Shown one piece after another: positions 46,945-56,669 of a stretch of 64,000 nt of DNA (its first letter is position 1; each line of letters begins with the position of its first letter). Source of the stretch: Laguncularia racemosa (Eukaryota; Streptophyta; Magnoliopsida; Myrtales; Combretaceae); NCBI GenBank assembly GCA_037954665.1, contig JBBMOL010000021.1, positions 6,944,001 to 7,008,000 on the forward strand, read 5' to 3'. The position numbers were made by a program, and so were the translations under genes. The notes below the pieces were generated by a model that was given only the letters and a program-made list of their open reading frames with translations, made no database searches and had not been told where the DNA came from.

Positions 46945-48303
46945 ATGTCGAATGATAGTATGAATGGAGGAATTGGTAATGAGGCCAATAGTCAAGTTGT
47001 AGGAGGAGGTCGGGGACGTCGTGCTGTAGGTGGAAGAAGAACTTTAGAAGAACAATTGTAGGATCTTACTACTATTGTTGCTACAATAGCAACATGGGTT
47101 AATCATATGACATTGCCATAACCACTAGTGGCAAATCCATAAGCACCCTTACCTTAGGTAGCCCTTAATGATGCGCGTAAAGAAAGAGCAATTAAAGGAA
47201 ATAGGGGTAGGAGATTAGAAAGAGATTATCATGCTTTTCAATAGGAAATGGATGATAAATTTGAGGATAAACCTTATCATAACCGTGGGTTCAGACTGCT
47301 TAGGGGTTTAGAGCATGTAAAATTGTAGATGCCTTCATTTGTTGGAAAGGGTTGGAAAGGGGCCTGTAGAAGATTACCTTGATTGGGAGGATAAGCTAGA
47401 AGAACTCTTCAAGTTCTATGAGATTAATGATCATATGAGAGTTCATTTAGTAGCAGTTGAATTTACAAGTTATGCCGCCTTGTGGTGGAAGAACCTTGTG
47501 GCCAATAGGAGGAGAGATGGTGATGCTGAGATTCATACTTTGTAGGAAATGAAAAGGGTACTGAAAAAGATGTTTATACCAGAACACTACAAGCAAGAGT
47601 TATTCATGTGTCTCCAAACATTGAGACAAGGAGGCAAAACTATAGATGAGTATGCCCAGGAGTTTGAGACACTAAAGATTCGATGTAGGGTAATGGAACC
47701 TCTTAAACAGACCATGGCATGATTTATGTCCGGGTTGAAATATGAGATTGCATGTATTCTCGAGCTACAAAGGTATGACACTCTTGATGAGGCCATCTAG
47801 TTGGCATTAAAAATGGAGAGGCAAAGGTGCTCTAATCTATATAGAGCATCGAGTAACAGGTATGGATCCACTACTCAGTTATATGGATCAAACAATCAGC
47901 TAGTTAAAAAGGGGGAAATTGATAGAGTTACGGAATCAAATACAACTATTACCAATAAGGAGAGGGATAGTTTTGGAAAAGACAAAGCGATCATTGGGGC
48001 TAATATCTGACAAATAGTGCGGGGGCATCAGGAGGAAAGATTTGTCAAACCTAATGCTTTAAATGCATGGGCTTTGGACATATGGCTGCTCAGTGTTCCA
48101 ACAAAAGGGTGATGATTGCTATGGAGGTGGAAAATGAGGGTGATAAGGAAGACCTACTTGAGCCTACAGATTTATCAGTAGTGCTAAAGAAATATTATGA
48201 AGATCTAAACACTGAGGTACATGAGGACAAAGGCAATGATCAATATCTTGCTATTAATGTACTGCGCAGGGTAATGACTACATCTTCAGTTATTAAGGAC
48301 ATG
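46945..48303 (+). pseudogene. gag: Element G Gag
   Basis: ATG 46945: MSNDSMNGGIGNEANSQVVG, then TLEEQL*DLTTIVATIATWV, a Pro-rich part with several TAA stops in place of CAA, and RDYHAFQ. The capsid core follows (GPVEDYLDWEDKLEELFKFY, AVEFTSYAALWWKNLVANRR, MFIPEHYKQELFMCLQTLRQ, YAQEFETLKIRCRVMEP). The CCHC knuckle CFKCMGFGHMAAQC lies near 48055-48100 and is complete. The frame is cut at 48303 by element F and continues as protease at 60253. Confidence 0.82.
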
Positions 48304-49143
48304 TGATGGGAATCAATCCTCTGGATCAAGTAGTGGGAAGCCAATTTAAACAATTGGAAGCGCATGTTATTTTTATTTATCTCATAATAATTTGTCTTTA
48401 CATTGTAGCAGGTAAATTTATCGATTTTACAAGACGGTAGGTAAAATTCACTAAGGCTCAATTGTGGGTCATTCATGGATTCACAACAATCAAAGAAGAA
48501 CCGGTCTAATATTATTCCATGGAGGTACAAGAAGCCGGCTACTTATGAGGGTTTATTGGTAATTTCCTTTAGTGTAAAAACTAGCCACACTTGTTGTTTT
48601 TCACTTGTAATTTTCTTTGTTAAATTTACCCTATTTAGAGCAAGTATAAATACTTGTAAAGTAAGGTTAGAAGGGGGCTTTTTGAAGATTATATACTTGA
48701 AATTTGTTGTTGTGGGAGTGCTCTCTTCACGCTACCTTACTCTTATCAATTTCACTTGTGAAATTGTAGCGAGTTGGCTTAAGGAATTCTTGTGAGTCAT
48801 ATCAAGATTTCTGAAGTTGCATTCGATTATTGGTAGTGAGTAATATCTAGTTTATAATCGGTTGAGTTTATTTTTTCCTTTTACGCCAAATTAGGGTTCT
48901 TATATTGCTAGGTTTTTACGTCAATTGTAAGGACTAGAATTGAATTATTCCTTTGTATTTGATTGGTATTGGAATCCAATTGTGGTGCATCTTAATTTGG
49001 TCAATGCCATTTAGGGTTCTTATTGCTTATTTCACACCATTTGGGGGTTATATCTTCTATCTTGTTCATGCCATTTTTAATTGGAAATTGGAATCAATTG
49101 TGTTTGATTTGTTAATTGGTATTGAGATATCTTAAGCACATTA
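48304..49143 (+). repeat. Element F 5' LTR
   Basis: 840 bp, starting TGATGGGAATC; the end has decayed (CACATTA where the mate has CATATCA). Palindromic TATA region GCAAGTATAAATACTTGT at 48650-48667 and a perfect leader hairpin CAATTTCACTTGTGAAATTG at 48747-48766. Confidence 0.85.
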
Positions 49144-49148
49144 TAATT

Positions 49149-49160
49149 TTGTATCAGAGC
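49149..49160 (+). promoter_or_regulatory. Primer-binding site of F (tRNA-iMet)
   Basis: TTGTATCAGAGC after a five-base spacer TAATT; one change from the perfect site. Confidence 0.7.
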
Positions 49161-49840
49161 ATAGGTTTTGAGAAGGGATTTACGTGAACTGCAATTTGGG
49201 AATTAGGGTTCTTATTCTTCCATTTCTTAATTGAAGTAATTATTTGTGATTGTATTGTGATATACCATATTGGTGCAAAATTGGAAGTGGAAATTCAAAA
49301 TTGATCTTTGTAATCTTCATCTTGCCATGAGTTGAATGTTAAGGAAGAAGGGGAAGTGCATTTTCTTGAGGATTTCGGAATTAGAGTGTATTTTCATTTC
49401 CAGATTTGCTCTTCTTGCATTGAGGTTTAGGAAACATTTTGAGATTCAAAATCAATCTTTAAGTTGAGGGAGTTATTATGTATTGATCATCATAATACAC
49501 TTTGACTAGTTAGAGTTATTTACTTAACATTTAGAGAAGTGTCTATAATTGTTTCCATTTTATTTGTTGCTGTAATTGGAAGCGAAACCATAGAGTATGT
49601 GCTGCACCGTGAGTGTGTATGTATGGCATAGTGTATGTGTTGTAGTTTGAAGGTTACTACACTGTGAGTGTGAGTGTGTACCGTGGAGTGATTGTTGTGT
49701 GTTGAAGTGTGGAATTGTGTGTGAAACTGTGGTATGTGTGTTGAAGTGTGCTGAGTGAGTGTGTGTATGTTATGTAGAGTGTTGTGATTGGAAGCTTACT
49801 ACATCGTGAGTGTGTGTGTGTTCCATGGAGTGATTGTTGT
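49161..49840 (+). other. Element F 5' leader, GT-rich
   Basis: Non-coding, ending in some 250 bases of irregular TGTG/GAGTGTG repeats (49590-49840) in which element E is inserted. The leader continues at 56593 up to the Gag ATG at 56670. Element G has a comparable GT-rich leader at 46540-46910. Confidence 0.65.
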
Positions 49841-50727
49841 TGATGAGAGCCATGATGGGAGCCAAGCCAGAAGAGGGAATGTGGATCCTCTTGAAGTGCC
49901 ACCTAGACCAATCATAAGAAATCGAGCGAAACGATTCAAGGAAGCACTTAACGGGTTGATAAAGGATGTCTATGAAGTCGAAAAGGATTGGAGCAATCAT
50001 GAAGTTAGAAAGGATTGGAACAACCATGGGAAGGCCCTTGCTTTTGTACAAGTCATACCGGATACGGGGTGAAGAGGGCGTGTCTTTACAAGGCACGGCC
50101 GTGTAGGAGTCTGGAGGTTACACAGAATCATACACGGTCGTATACATGATTCAAAGGCACGACCGTGTATGGTTTCAAGAATTTCCATAGAAAGATACAT
50201 GACTAGAAGTATATGGTCGTGTACATTGTCAAGATTTCCACAGAATTATACATGGCCAAAGTACACGGCTGTGTATCTCTCCGACGCTGGCCTTCATGTC
50301 TTGTTTTGTTATTTTTACACACTTATTGAAGTGATGTCATTTTGGGCCTTTATTGTTACCAATTGTAAACCCTAATATAAAGCTCCTAAGGTTTAGAACA
50401 TTTAGAATATAGAACATACAACATTAAATTTTGAAAAACACTTTTGAGAGAATTCCTCTCTTGGTTCTTTAAAGAACTAATCTAGAACTTATCGGATTTT
50501 TCTTCCGTGGCGTTTATCCCGACTTATCAATCGGTCTTTCATTCCGATTGTGGCGTCTTCATATTATACCAAGGTTCTTGTCTCGCTTATAGACAACGGG
50601 TTACGGTTTCCACTTGAGTGTGTTTGGCATCTTAGGTAGCGAATTCCGAACGTATTGGTATTAGGTTTCGTCACATGTTGGCGTGGTTCGTATCAATTAG
50701 GAATCCGATCAAACCGATTTCGTATCA
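49841..50727 (+). repeat. Element E 5' LTR
   Basis: 887 bp. It has a palindrome array at 50070-50285 with exact CACGGCCGTG at 50094-50103 and a TATAAAG box near 50375. It holds about 79 bases (50623-50700) missing from the 3' copy, and a 12-base duplication (GAGCCATGATGG) close to its start. Confidence 0.9.
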
Positions 50728-50773
50728 ATTTGGTATCAGAGCTAATCGATTCGTATCAATTTGGTATTAGAGC
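50721..50773 (+). promoter_or_regulatory. Duplicated primer-binding site of E
   Basis: The LTR end, spacer and PBS (CGTATCAATTTGGTATCAG...) occur twice in tandem with a 31-base period: 50721-50742 with a perfect TGGTATCAGAGC and 50752-50773 with TGGTATTAGAGC. Either copy could have primed reverse transcription. Confidence 0.8.
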
Positions 50774-51176
50774 CTAGGTTTGTTAACACATCAGTTCAGT
50801 TTGAGGAAGGTAACATCAAAACCCTAACTCCAATCGTTCATATCAATTATTCATATAAAATTTCATAGTGTTAATTGCCTATTGAAAGTGTAGTGCCTTT
50901 TATTCAATTTTGTTACAAAAAAAAAAAAATCGGAAAGAAAAAGAGGAAAATTACGAGCCCTAGAGTTGTTTTGAATTCTACGGAAGGGAATTGGTATAGT
51001 TTGGGTTAGTTCCAAGAGAATTGAGAAGAGGAATTGGCGAGTTAATATCATCATTGTTTGTGAGAATACACGAGTGACTATGTGATATCATCATTTGAGC
51101 GAAACACATAAGGAAGTGTATCGTGAGGCTTAATTATATATGTTTGTGTTAGTACTAATCTTTTTCTGCAGGAACT

Positions 51177-52535
51177 ATGTCAAGGCATCATTCTCCTAAA
51201 GGTGAGAGGGGACGGTTTGATGCTAGGTTAGTGATTGAGGCATTGAGGGGGGAGATGAAGAGAATGTTTCAGGAGGGCATGGAGCAAATTCATGAGATGG
51301 TGGAACAAAGACTAGAGCAATCTAAAAACGTCTTCCAAGGGCGTAAGAGGGAGAGTTATTCTAGGAGAGTACAAAGGGGTGGAGATGAAATGTCGGATGA
51401 TGAATTTGATGAACCTTCTGCCGGGAGTTATAGAGGTTACAGTGGTAGGAATAGAGGAACTAGGGATTGGGAAGATAGAGGAGATAGGAATAGAGAAGAT
51501 AATCAACTGAGTAGTATAAAGATGAAGATTCCTCCTTTCCAAGGGAAGAATGATCCTAAGGCGTACTTAGAATGGGAGAAGAAGGTGGAGATGGTATTTG
51601 ATTGTCATAACTATAGTGGGAGAAAGAAAGTGAAACTTGCTGCCATTGAATTTTCGGATTATGCCATAGTGTGGTGGGATCAACTAATGTTGAATAGAAG
51701 AAGGAATGGCGAACCACCTATTGAGTCTTGGGAAGAGATGAAAAGGGTGATGAAGAAGCGGTTTGTGCCTGCGTATTACTATCGTGAATTGCACAACAAA
51801 TTGCAAACTCTTAGGCAGGGAAGCCGAAGTGTGGATGAGTATTTCAAGGAGATGGAAGTTACTATGATTAGGGCTAATGTAGAGGAGGATAGAGAGGCTA
51901 CCATGGCTAGGTTTCTTGCTGGATTGAATAGAGAAATTCAAAATGTCATAGAATTGCATCATTATGTAAAATTGGAAGATATGGTTCATATAGCTATAAA
52001 AGTTGAGAACCAGCACAAGAGGAAAGGTAGTAGTAATGCACAGTTTCAACAGGGTACTGGTTCATCCGCCTGGAAGACTAACCAATGGAAGAAGGAAGAA
52101 AAGCCTTTATCCACCAAACCAAAAGGAGAGTAGAGGCAAGCGGGTTCTACTCTTGGTAATCAAGGTAAACCTGACTCTTCTACTTCTAGAAATCGTGACA
52201 TTAGATGTTTTTAATGCCAAGGTAGAGGTCGTATTACTAGTCAATGTCCAAATAGGCGTGTGATGATTCTGCGTGATGATGGTGAGTATGAGACTGAGGG
52301 GGATAGTGAAGAAGATGATATGCCTCCATTAAAGGATGCTAGTGATGATGAGGAGCCTACAGTAGGGAAGTTAGTGGTGGTAGTGAAGCGAGTTTTGAAT
52401 GTGCAGGTGAAGGAAGAAGAGGAGGTGCAAAGAGAGAATATCTTTCATACTAGATGTTATGTAAGTGATCACATTTGCAGTTTGATCATTGATGGAGGAA
52501 GTTGCACTAATGTGGTGAGTAATTTTTATTGTTGA
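51177..52535 (+). pseudogene. gag: Element E Gag and start of protease
   Basis: ATG 51177 (MSRHHSPKGERGRFDARLV) opens 318 uninterrupted codons to TAG at 52131-52133. N-terminal part with IEALRGEMKRMFQEGMEQIH (possible coiled coil), an Arg/Gly/Asp-rich stretch, then the gag core IKMKIPPFQGKNDPKAYLEW, AIEFSDYAIVWWDQL, MKKRFVPAYYYRELHNKLQT, VDEYFKEMEVTMIRANVEED. The same frame continues past the stop to a knuckle CF*CQGRGRITSQC in which the His is replaced by Arg and a stop intervenes. The protease starts with CSLIIDGGSCTNVV near 52474 and is lost by a frameshift near 52525. Confidence 0.88.
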
Positions 52536-52539
52536 GAGG

Positions 52540-54189
52540 CTAGGACTCAAGACTACTAAACACCCTAGTCCATATAAATTGCAGTGGTTGAATGATAGTG
52601 GCGAGACTAAGGTGAGTAAGCAAGCCTTGATTGCTTTTTGCATTGGTAGGTATGAGGATGAGGTGTTATGCAATGTAGTGCCAATGCAGGCGTGTCATGT
52701 GTTGTTGGGGAGGCCATGGCAATTTAATAGGAAGGTTGTTCATGATGGCTTTTTTAACAAGTATACGCTTGTTCACCAGGGCAAAAGTTTTAACCTTAAA
52801 CCTTTAACACCTAAACAGGTGTATGAGGATCAGTTGCAGCTACAAAAATCTTTTGCAAAACATAAGGTGAGTGAAAAACAGAGGGAGAGTGAGAGAGCAA
52901 AAGACAATGAGAAAGAAAAGGAATACAAAAGTCGAACTCACAAGGAAAAAGAGAGGAAAGCTGGAAAGAGTGTGAGAGACCAAGTTGAAGGGGGATCAAC
53001 TTTGGTGGTGAGTGAAAAGGAGAGTGCATCCTTGCAAAAGGAGAGTTGTGTGGCAAGAGCGAGTGTAGTGAGGAGAGCGTTAGTGATGAAGCAACCTATG
53101 TTGTTGCTGGTTTTTAAGGAAACATGCCTGAATACTAACGAACTATCTAACTCTTTGCCTAGTGTGGTTGTGTCTATTGTGCAGGACTTTGAAGATGTCT
53201 TCCCTGAGGAGATTCCAAAGGGATTACCACCTATTTGTGGTATTGAGCACCAAATTGACCTTGTACCCGGAGCATCGATTCCAAACAAGCCAGCTTATAG
53301 GAGCAATCCGGAGGAGATAAAGGAACTCCAAAGGCAAGTCGATGAATTAATGGAGAAGCGGTACGTGAGGGAAAGCATGAGTCCATGCGCAGTGCCTATG
53401 ATTTTGGTGCCTAAGAAGGATGGGTCATGGAGAATGTGTGTTGACTGCCACGCCATCAACAACATCACGGTAAAATATCGTCATCCCATTCCTCGCTTAG
53501 ATGACATGTTAGATGAGTTACATGTGTCTAGTGTCTTTTCCAAAATTGATTTGAAAAGTGGATATCACCAAATTAGAATGAAAGAAGGTGATGAATGGAA
53601 AACCGCATTCAAAACGAAATATGGATTGTATGAGTGGTTAGTAATGCCTTTCGGTTTAACTAACGCACCTAGTACTTTTATGAGACTAATGAACCATGTT
53701 TTGAGGACTTTTATTGGCAAATTTGTGGTTGTCTATTTTGATGATATTCTCATTTACAGCAAGAGTTTGGAAGACCATATATCTCACTTGAGGGATGTTT
53801 TAGAAGTTCTTCGAAAGGAGCAATTATATGCTAACCTCAAGAATTATACTTTTTGCATAGACAAACTTGTGTTTCTTGGTTTTGTTGTTAGTGCACAAGG
53901 AATACAGGTTGATGAAGAAAAGATTCGTGCGATCCAAGAATGGCCTAGTCCAACTAATGTAAGTAATGTGCGAAGTTTCCATGGACTAGCGAGCTTTTAC
54001 AGGAGGTTTGTGAAGGATTTCAGCACCATTGCAGCTCCACTTACTAAGGTAATTAAGAAGAACGTGGGGTTCAGATGGGAAGAGCAACAAGAGAAGGCCT
54101 TTCAGACGCTTAAAAATAAGCTGACTCAGGCGCCATTACTTGCTTTACTGACTTTGCTAAAACGTTTGAAATTGAGTGTGATACTTTAG
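52540..54189 (+). pseudogene. pol: Element E Pol: rest of protease, and reverse transcriptase
   Basis: After the frameshift a 536-codon frame (52579-54189) covers the protease tail (VVPMQACHVLLGRPWQFNRK), a Lys/Glu-rich linker, the pre-RT block HQIDLVPGASIPNKPAYRSN, and all RT motifs: SPCAVPMILVPKKDGSWRMC, FSKIDLKSGYHQIRMKEGDE, VMPFGLTNAPSTFMRLMNH, catalytic YFDD at 53734-53745, and NVRSFHGLASFYRRFVKDFS. RT itself has no stop. A one-base loss near 54148 shifts the frame at the start of RNase H. Confidence 0.9.
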
Positions 54190-54800
54190 GATTAGGTATT
54201 GGAGAAGTGCTCATGCAGGAGAGAAGACCAATTGCATTCTTTAGCGAGAAGCTAAGTGGGGCAACCTTGAACTACCCTACTTATGACAAGGAGTTATATG
54301 CATTGGTTCGTGCCCTGGAGACTTGGCAACATTATCTTTGGCCAAAAGAGTTCATGATCCACACTGATCATGAATCCTTGAAGTACTTGAAGGGGCAACA
54401 CAAGCTGAACAAAAGGCATGCTCGTTGGGTGGAGTTCATCGAAACATTTCCATATGTCATCCACTACAAGCAAGGTAAAGAGAATGTCGTTGCTAATGCA
54501 CTTTCTAGAAGGTATGCTCATATCTCTACTCTTAGTTCTAGACTGCTTGGTTTTGAGCACATTAAGGAATTGTATGCTACTGATCGAGATTTTTGTGAGG
54601 AGTATGTGCATTGTGAGAAGAGTGGGCATGGTAAATTTTATAAACATGAAAGATTCTTGTTTAAGGAGAGTAAACTATGCATTCCAATTTGTTCTTTAAG
54701 AGAATTACTAGTGAGGGAGTCTCATGGAGGAGGTTTAATGGGACATTTTAGAGTAGCTAAAACCTTAGGGGTATTGCAGGAACACTTTTATTAGCCTCAC
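54160..54800 (+). pseudogene. pol: Element E RNase H and integrase N-terminus
   Basis: Frame from about 54165 (IECD then LMQERRPIAFFSEKLSGATL from 54207). RNase H motifs: TYDKELYALVRALETWQHYL, IHTDHESLKYLKGQHKLNKR, VVANALSRRYAH (usual Asp now Asn). The integrase zinc region starts SHGGGLMGHFRVAKTLGVLQ. The frame stops at TAG 54792-54794 where relatives have Trp, and continues in the same frame. Confidence 0.86.
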
Positions 54801-55290
54801 ATGAAACGAGATGTTGAGAGGATTTGTGAGCGATGTGTCACGTGTAAGCAAGCAAAATCTAGAGTCCAACCTCAAGGGCTTTATACCCCACTTCCCATTC
54901 CTCATGAGCCTTGGGTAGATATTTCCATGGATTTTGTGTTAGGATTACCCAGGTCTAGACGTAGTCAAGATTCTATTTTTGTAGTTATGGATAGATTCTC
55001 TAAGATGGCACATTTCATTCCTTGTCACAAAACAGATGATGCTTGCAATATTGCTAATTTGTTCTTTAGGGAAGTTGTGAGATTACATGGTATGCCTAGA
55101 ACAATCGTATCGGATAGAGATGCTAAGTTCTTAAGCTACTTCTGGAAGACCTTATGGGCTAAGTTAGAAACTAAGTTGTTGTTTTCTACTACTTGTCATC
55201 CACAGACTGATGGTCAAACTGAGGTAGTAAATCGAACTTTATCTACTTTGTTGAGGGCTATCATTAAGAAGAACATTAAAGTTGGGAGGA
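54801..55290 (+). pseudogene. pol: Element E integrase catalytic core
   Basis: Zinc-finger Cys pair CERCVTCKQAKS, then core: D in ISMDFVLGLPRSRRSQDSIF, D in TIVSDRDAKFLSYFW, E in TDGQTEVVNRTLSTLLRAI. The DDE triad is intact in an uncut frame. A frameshift near 55290 ends it; the next frame carries on with the core end. Confidence 0.87.
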
Positions 55291-56011
55291 TTGTTTGCCG
55301 CCAGTTGAATTTGCTTATAATCGTACAATGCATTCTACTACTAAGTTTACTCCTTTTGAAATTGTGTATGGTTTTAATCCACTAACTCCTTTGGATTTAT
55401 CACCTTTGCCTATTTCTAAGTACGTTAATCTAGATGGCAAGAAGAAAGCAGAATTTGTTAAATAGATCCATGAGAAGGCAAGGCTAAACATTGAGCGAAG
55501 AATAGAGCAGTATGTGAAACAAGCCAACAAGGGTCGTCGACAAGCTGTCTTTGAACCTAAAGACTAGGTTTGGGTTCACATGCGCAAAGAGCAGTTTCCT
55601 GTGCAGCGTCGATCTAAACTACTTCCTAGAGGCGATGGACCATTTCAAATCCTTGAGCGCATCAATGATAATGCATACAAGATAGATTTATCCGGTGAGT
55701 ATCAAGTAAGTGCTACATTTAATGTTACTGATTTGAGTCCTTTTGATGCAAATGATGATTTGAGGACAAATCCTTTTCAAGAGGAGGGGAATGATGAGAG
55801 CCAAGCCAGAAGAGGGAATGTGGATCCTCTTGAAGTGCCACCTAGACCAATCACAAGAAATCGAGCGAAACGATTCAGGGAAGCACTTAACGGGTTGATA
55901 AAGGATGTCCATGAAGTCGAAAAGGATTGGAGCAATCATGAAGTTAGAAAGGATTGGAACAACTATAGGAAGGCCCTTGCTCTTGTACAAGTCATAACGG
56001 ATACGGGGTGA
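55291..56011 (+). pseudogene. pol: Element E integrase C-terminus running into the 3' LTR
   Basis: Reads FAYNRTMHSTTKFTPFEIVY, two TAG stops (Q or W sites near 55463 and 55566), then 55580-56011 open: MRKEQFPVQRRSKLLPRGDG, INDNAYKIDLSGEYQVSATF, DLRTNPFQEEGNDES. The 3' LTR begins at 55792, so about 73 residues (RPITRNRAKRFREALNGLIK ... ITDTG) are LTR-encoded. That tail is where CRM-type elements carry a targeting motif, from memory; no canonical chromodomain is obvious. Confidence 0.85.
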
Positions 56012-56587
56012 AGAGGGCGTGTCTTTACAAGGCACGGTCGTGTAAGAGTCTGGAGGTTACACAGAATCATACACGGTCGTATACACAGTTCAAAGGCACG
56101 GCCGTGTATAGTGTTAAGAATTTCCACAGAAAGATACACGACTAGAAGTACACGGTCGTGTACATTGTCAAGATTTCCACAGAATTATACACGGCCAAAG
56201 TACACGGCCGTGTATCTCTCCGACGTCGGCCTTCATGTCTTGTTTTGTTATTTTACGCACTTATTGAAGTGATGTCGTTTTGGGCCTGTATTGTTACGAA
56301 TCGTAAACCCTAATATAAAGCTCCTAGGGTTTAGAACATTTAGAATATAGAACATATAACATTAAAGTTTGAAAAACACTTTTGAGAGAATTCCTCTCTT
56401 GGTTCTTTAAAGAACTAATCAAAAACTTATCGGATTTTTCTTCCGTGGCGTTCATCCCGACTTATCAATCGGTCTTTCATCCCGATTATGGTGTCTTCAT
56501 ATTATACCAAGGTTCTTGTATCGCTTATAGACAACGGGTTGTGGTTTCCACTTGAGTGTGGAATCCAATCAAACCAATTTCATATCA
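55792..56587 (+). repeat. Element E 3' LTR
   Basis: 796 bp. Exact CACGGCCGTG at 56097-56106 and 56203-56212. It lacks the 79 bases present in the 5' copy. Over the palindrome array the two LTRs differ at many C/T or G/A positions, mostly in the CG and CHG contexts of the palindromes. The purine-rich GAGGAGGGGAA just upstream is the polypurine tract. Confidence 0.9.
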
Positions 56588-56669
56588 GTTGTGTGTAGTG
56601 CATTTGATGTCAAGTATATTGTAGTTGTCTTGAATTGTTTTTGTGTTTCAATAAATCAATTCATCAACC

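Larger units (their letters stand above)
49841..56587 (+). mobile_element. Element E: nearly complete CRM-like retrotransposon inside F
   Basis: LTRs 49841-50727 and 55792-56587 (TGATGAGAGCC...TATCA), flanked by a perfect duplication gttgt (49836-49840 and 56588-56592). The best preserved full element here: Gag, protease, RT, RNase H and integrase are all present with only a few stops and three frameshifts. With N it is the youngest layer on the right side. The pol frame runs 220 bases into the 3' LTR, a trait I recall for CRM elements. Confidence 0.92.

Noticed and set aside
47587..47796. 69-codon minus-strand ORF in G
   Set aside because: Shadow of the G Gag core.
45558..49143. Reading 45558-49143 as one element with unequal LTRs
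   Set aside because: The two LTR types have separate mates (60938-61609 and 59383-60229) and separate target duplications.
51312..52049. Minus-strand ORFs of 76-121 codons opposite element E Gag
   Set aside because: Shadows of a well-supported Gag frame.
54294..54647. 117-codon minus-strand ORF opposite RNase H of E
   Set aside because: Shadow; plus-strand domain evidence is clear.
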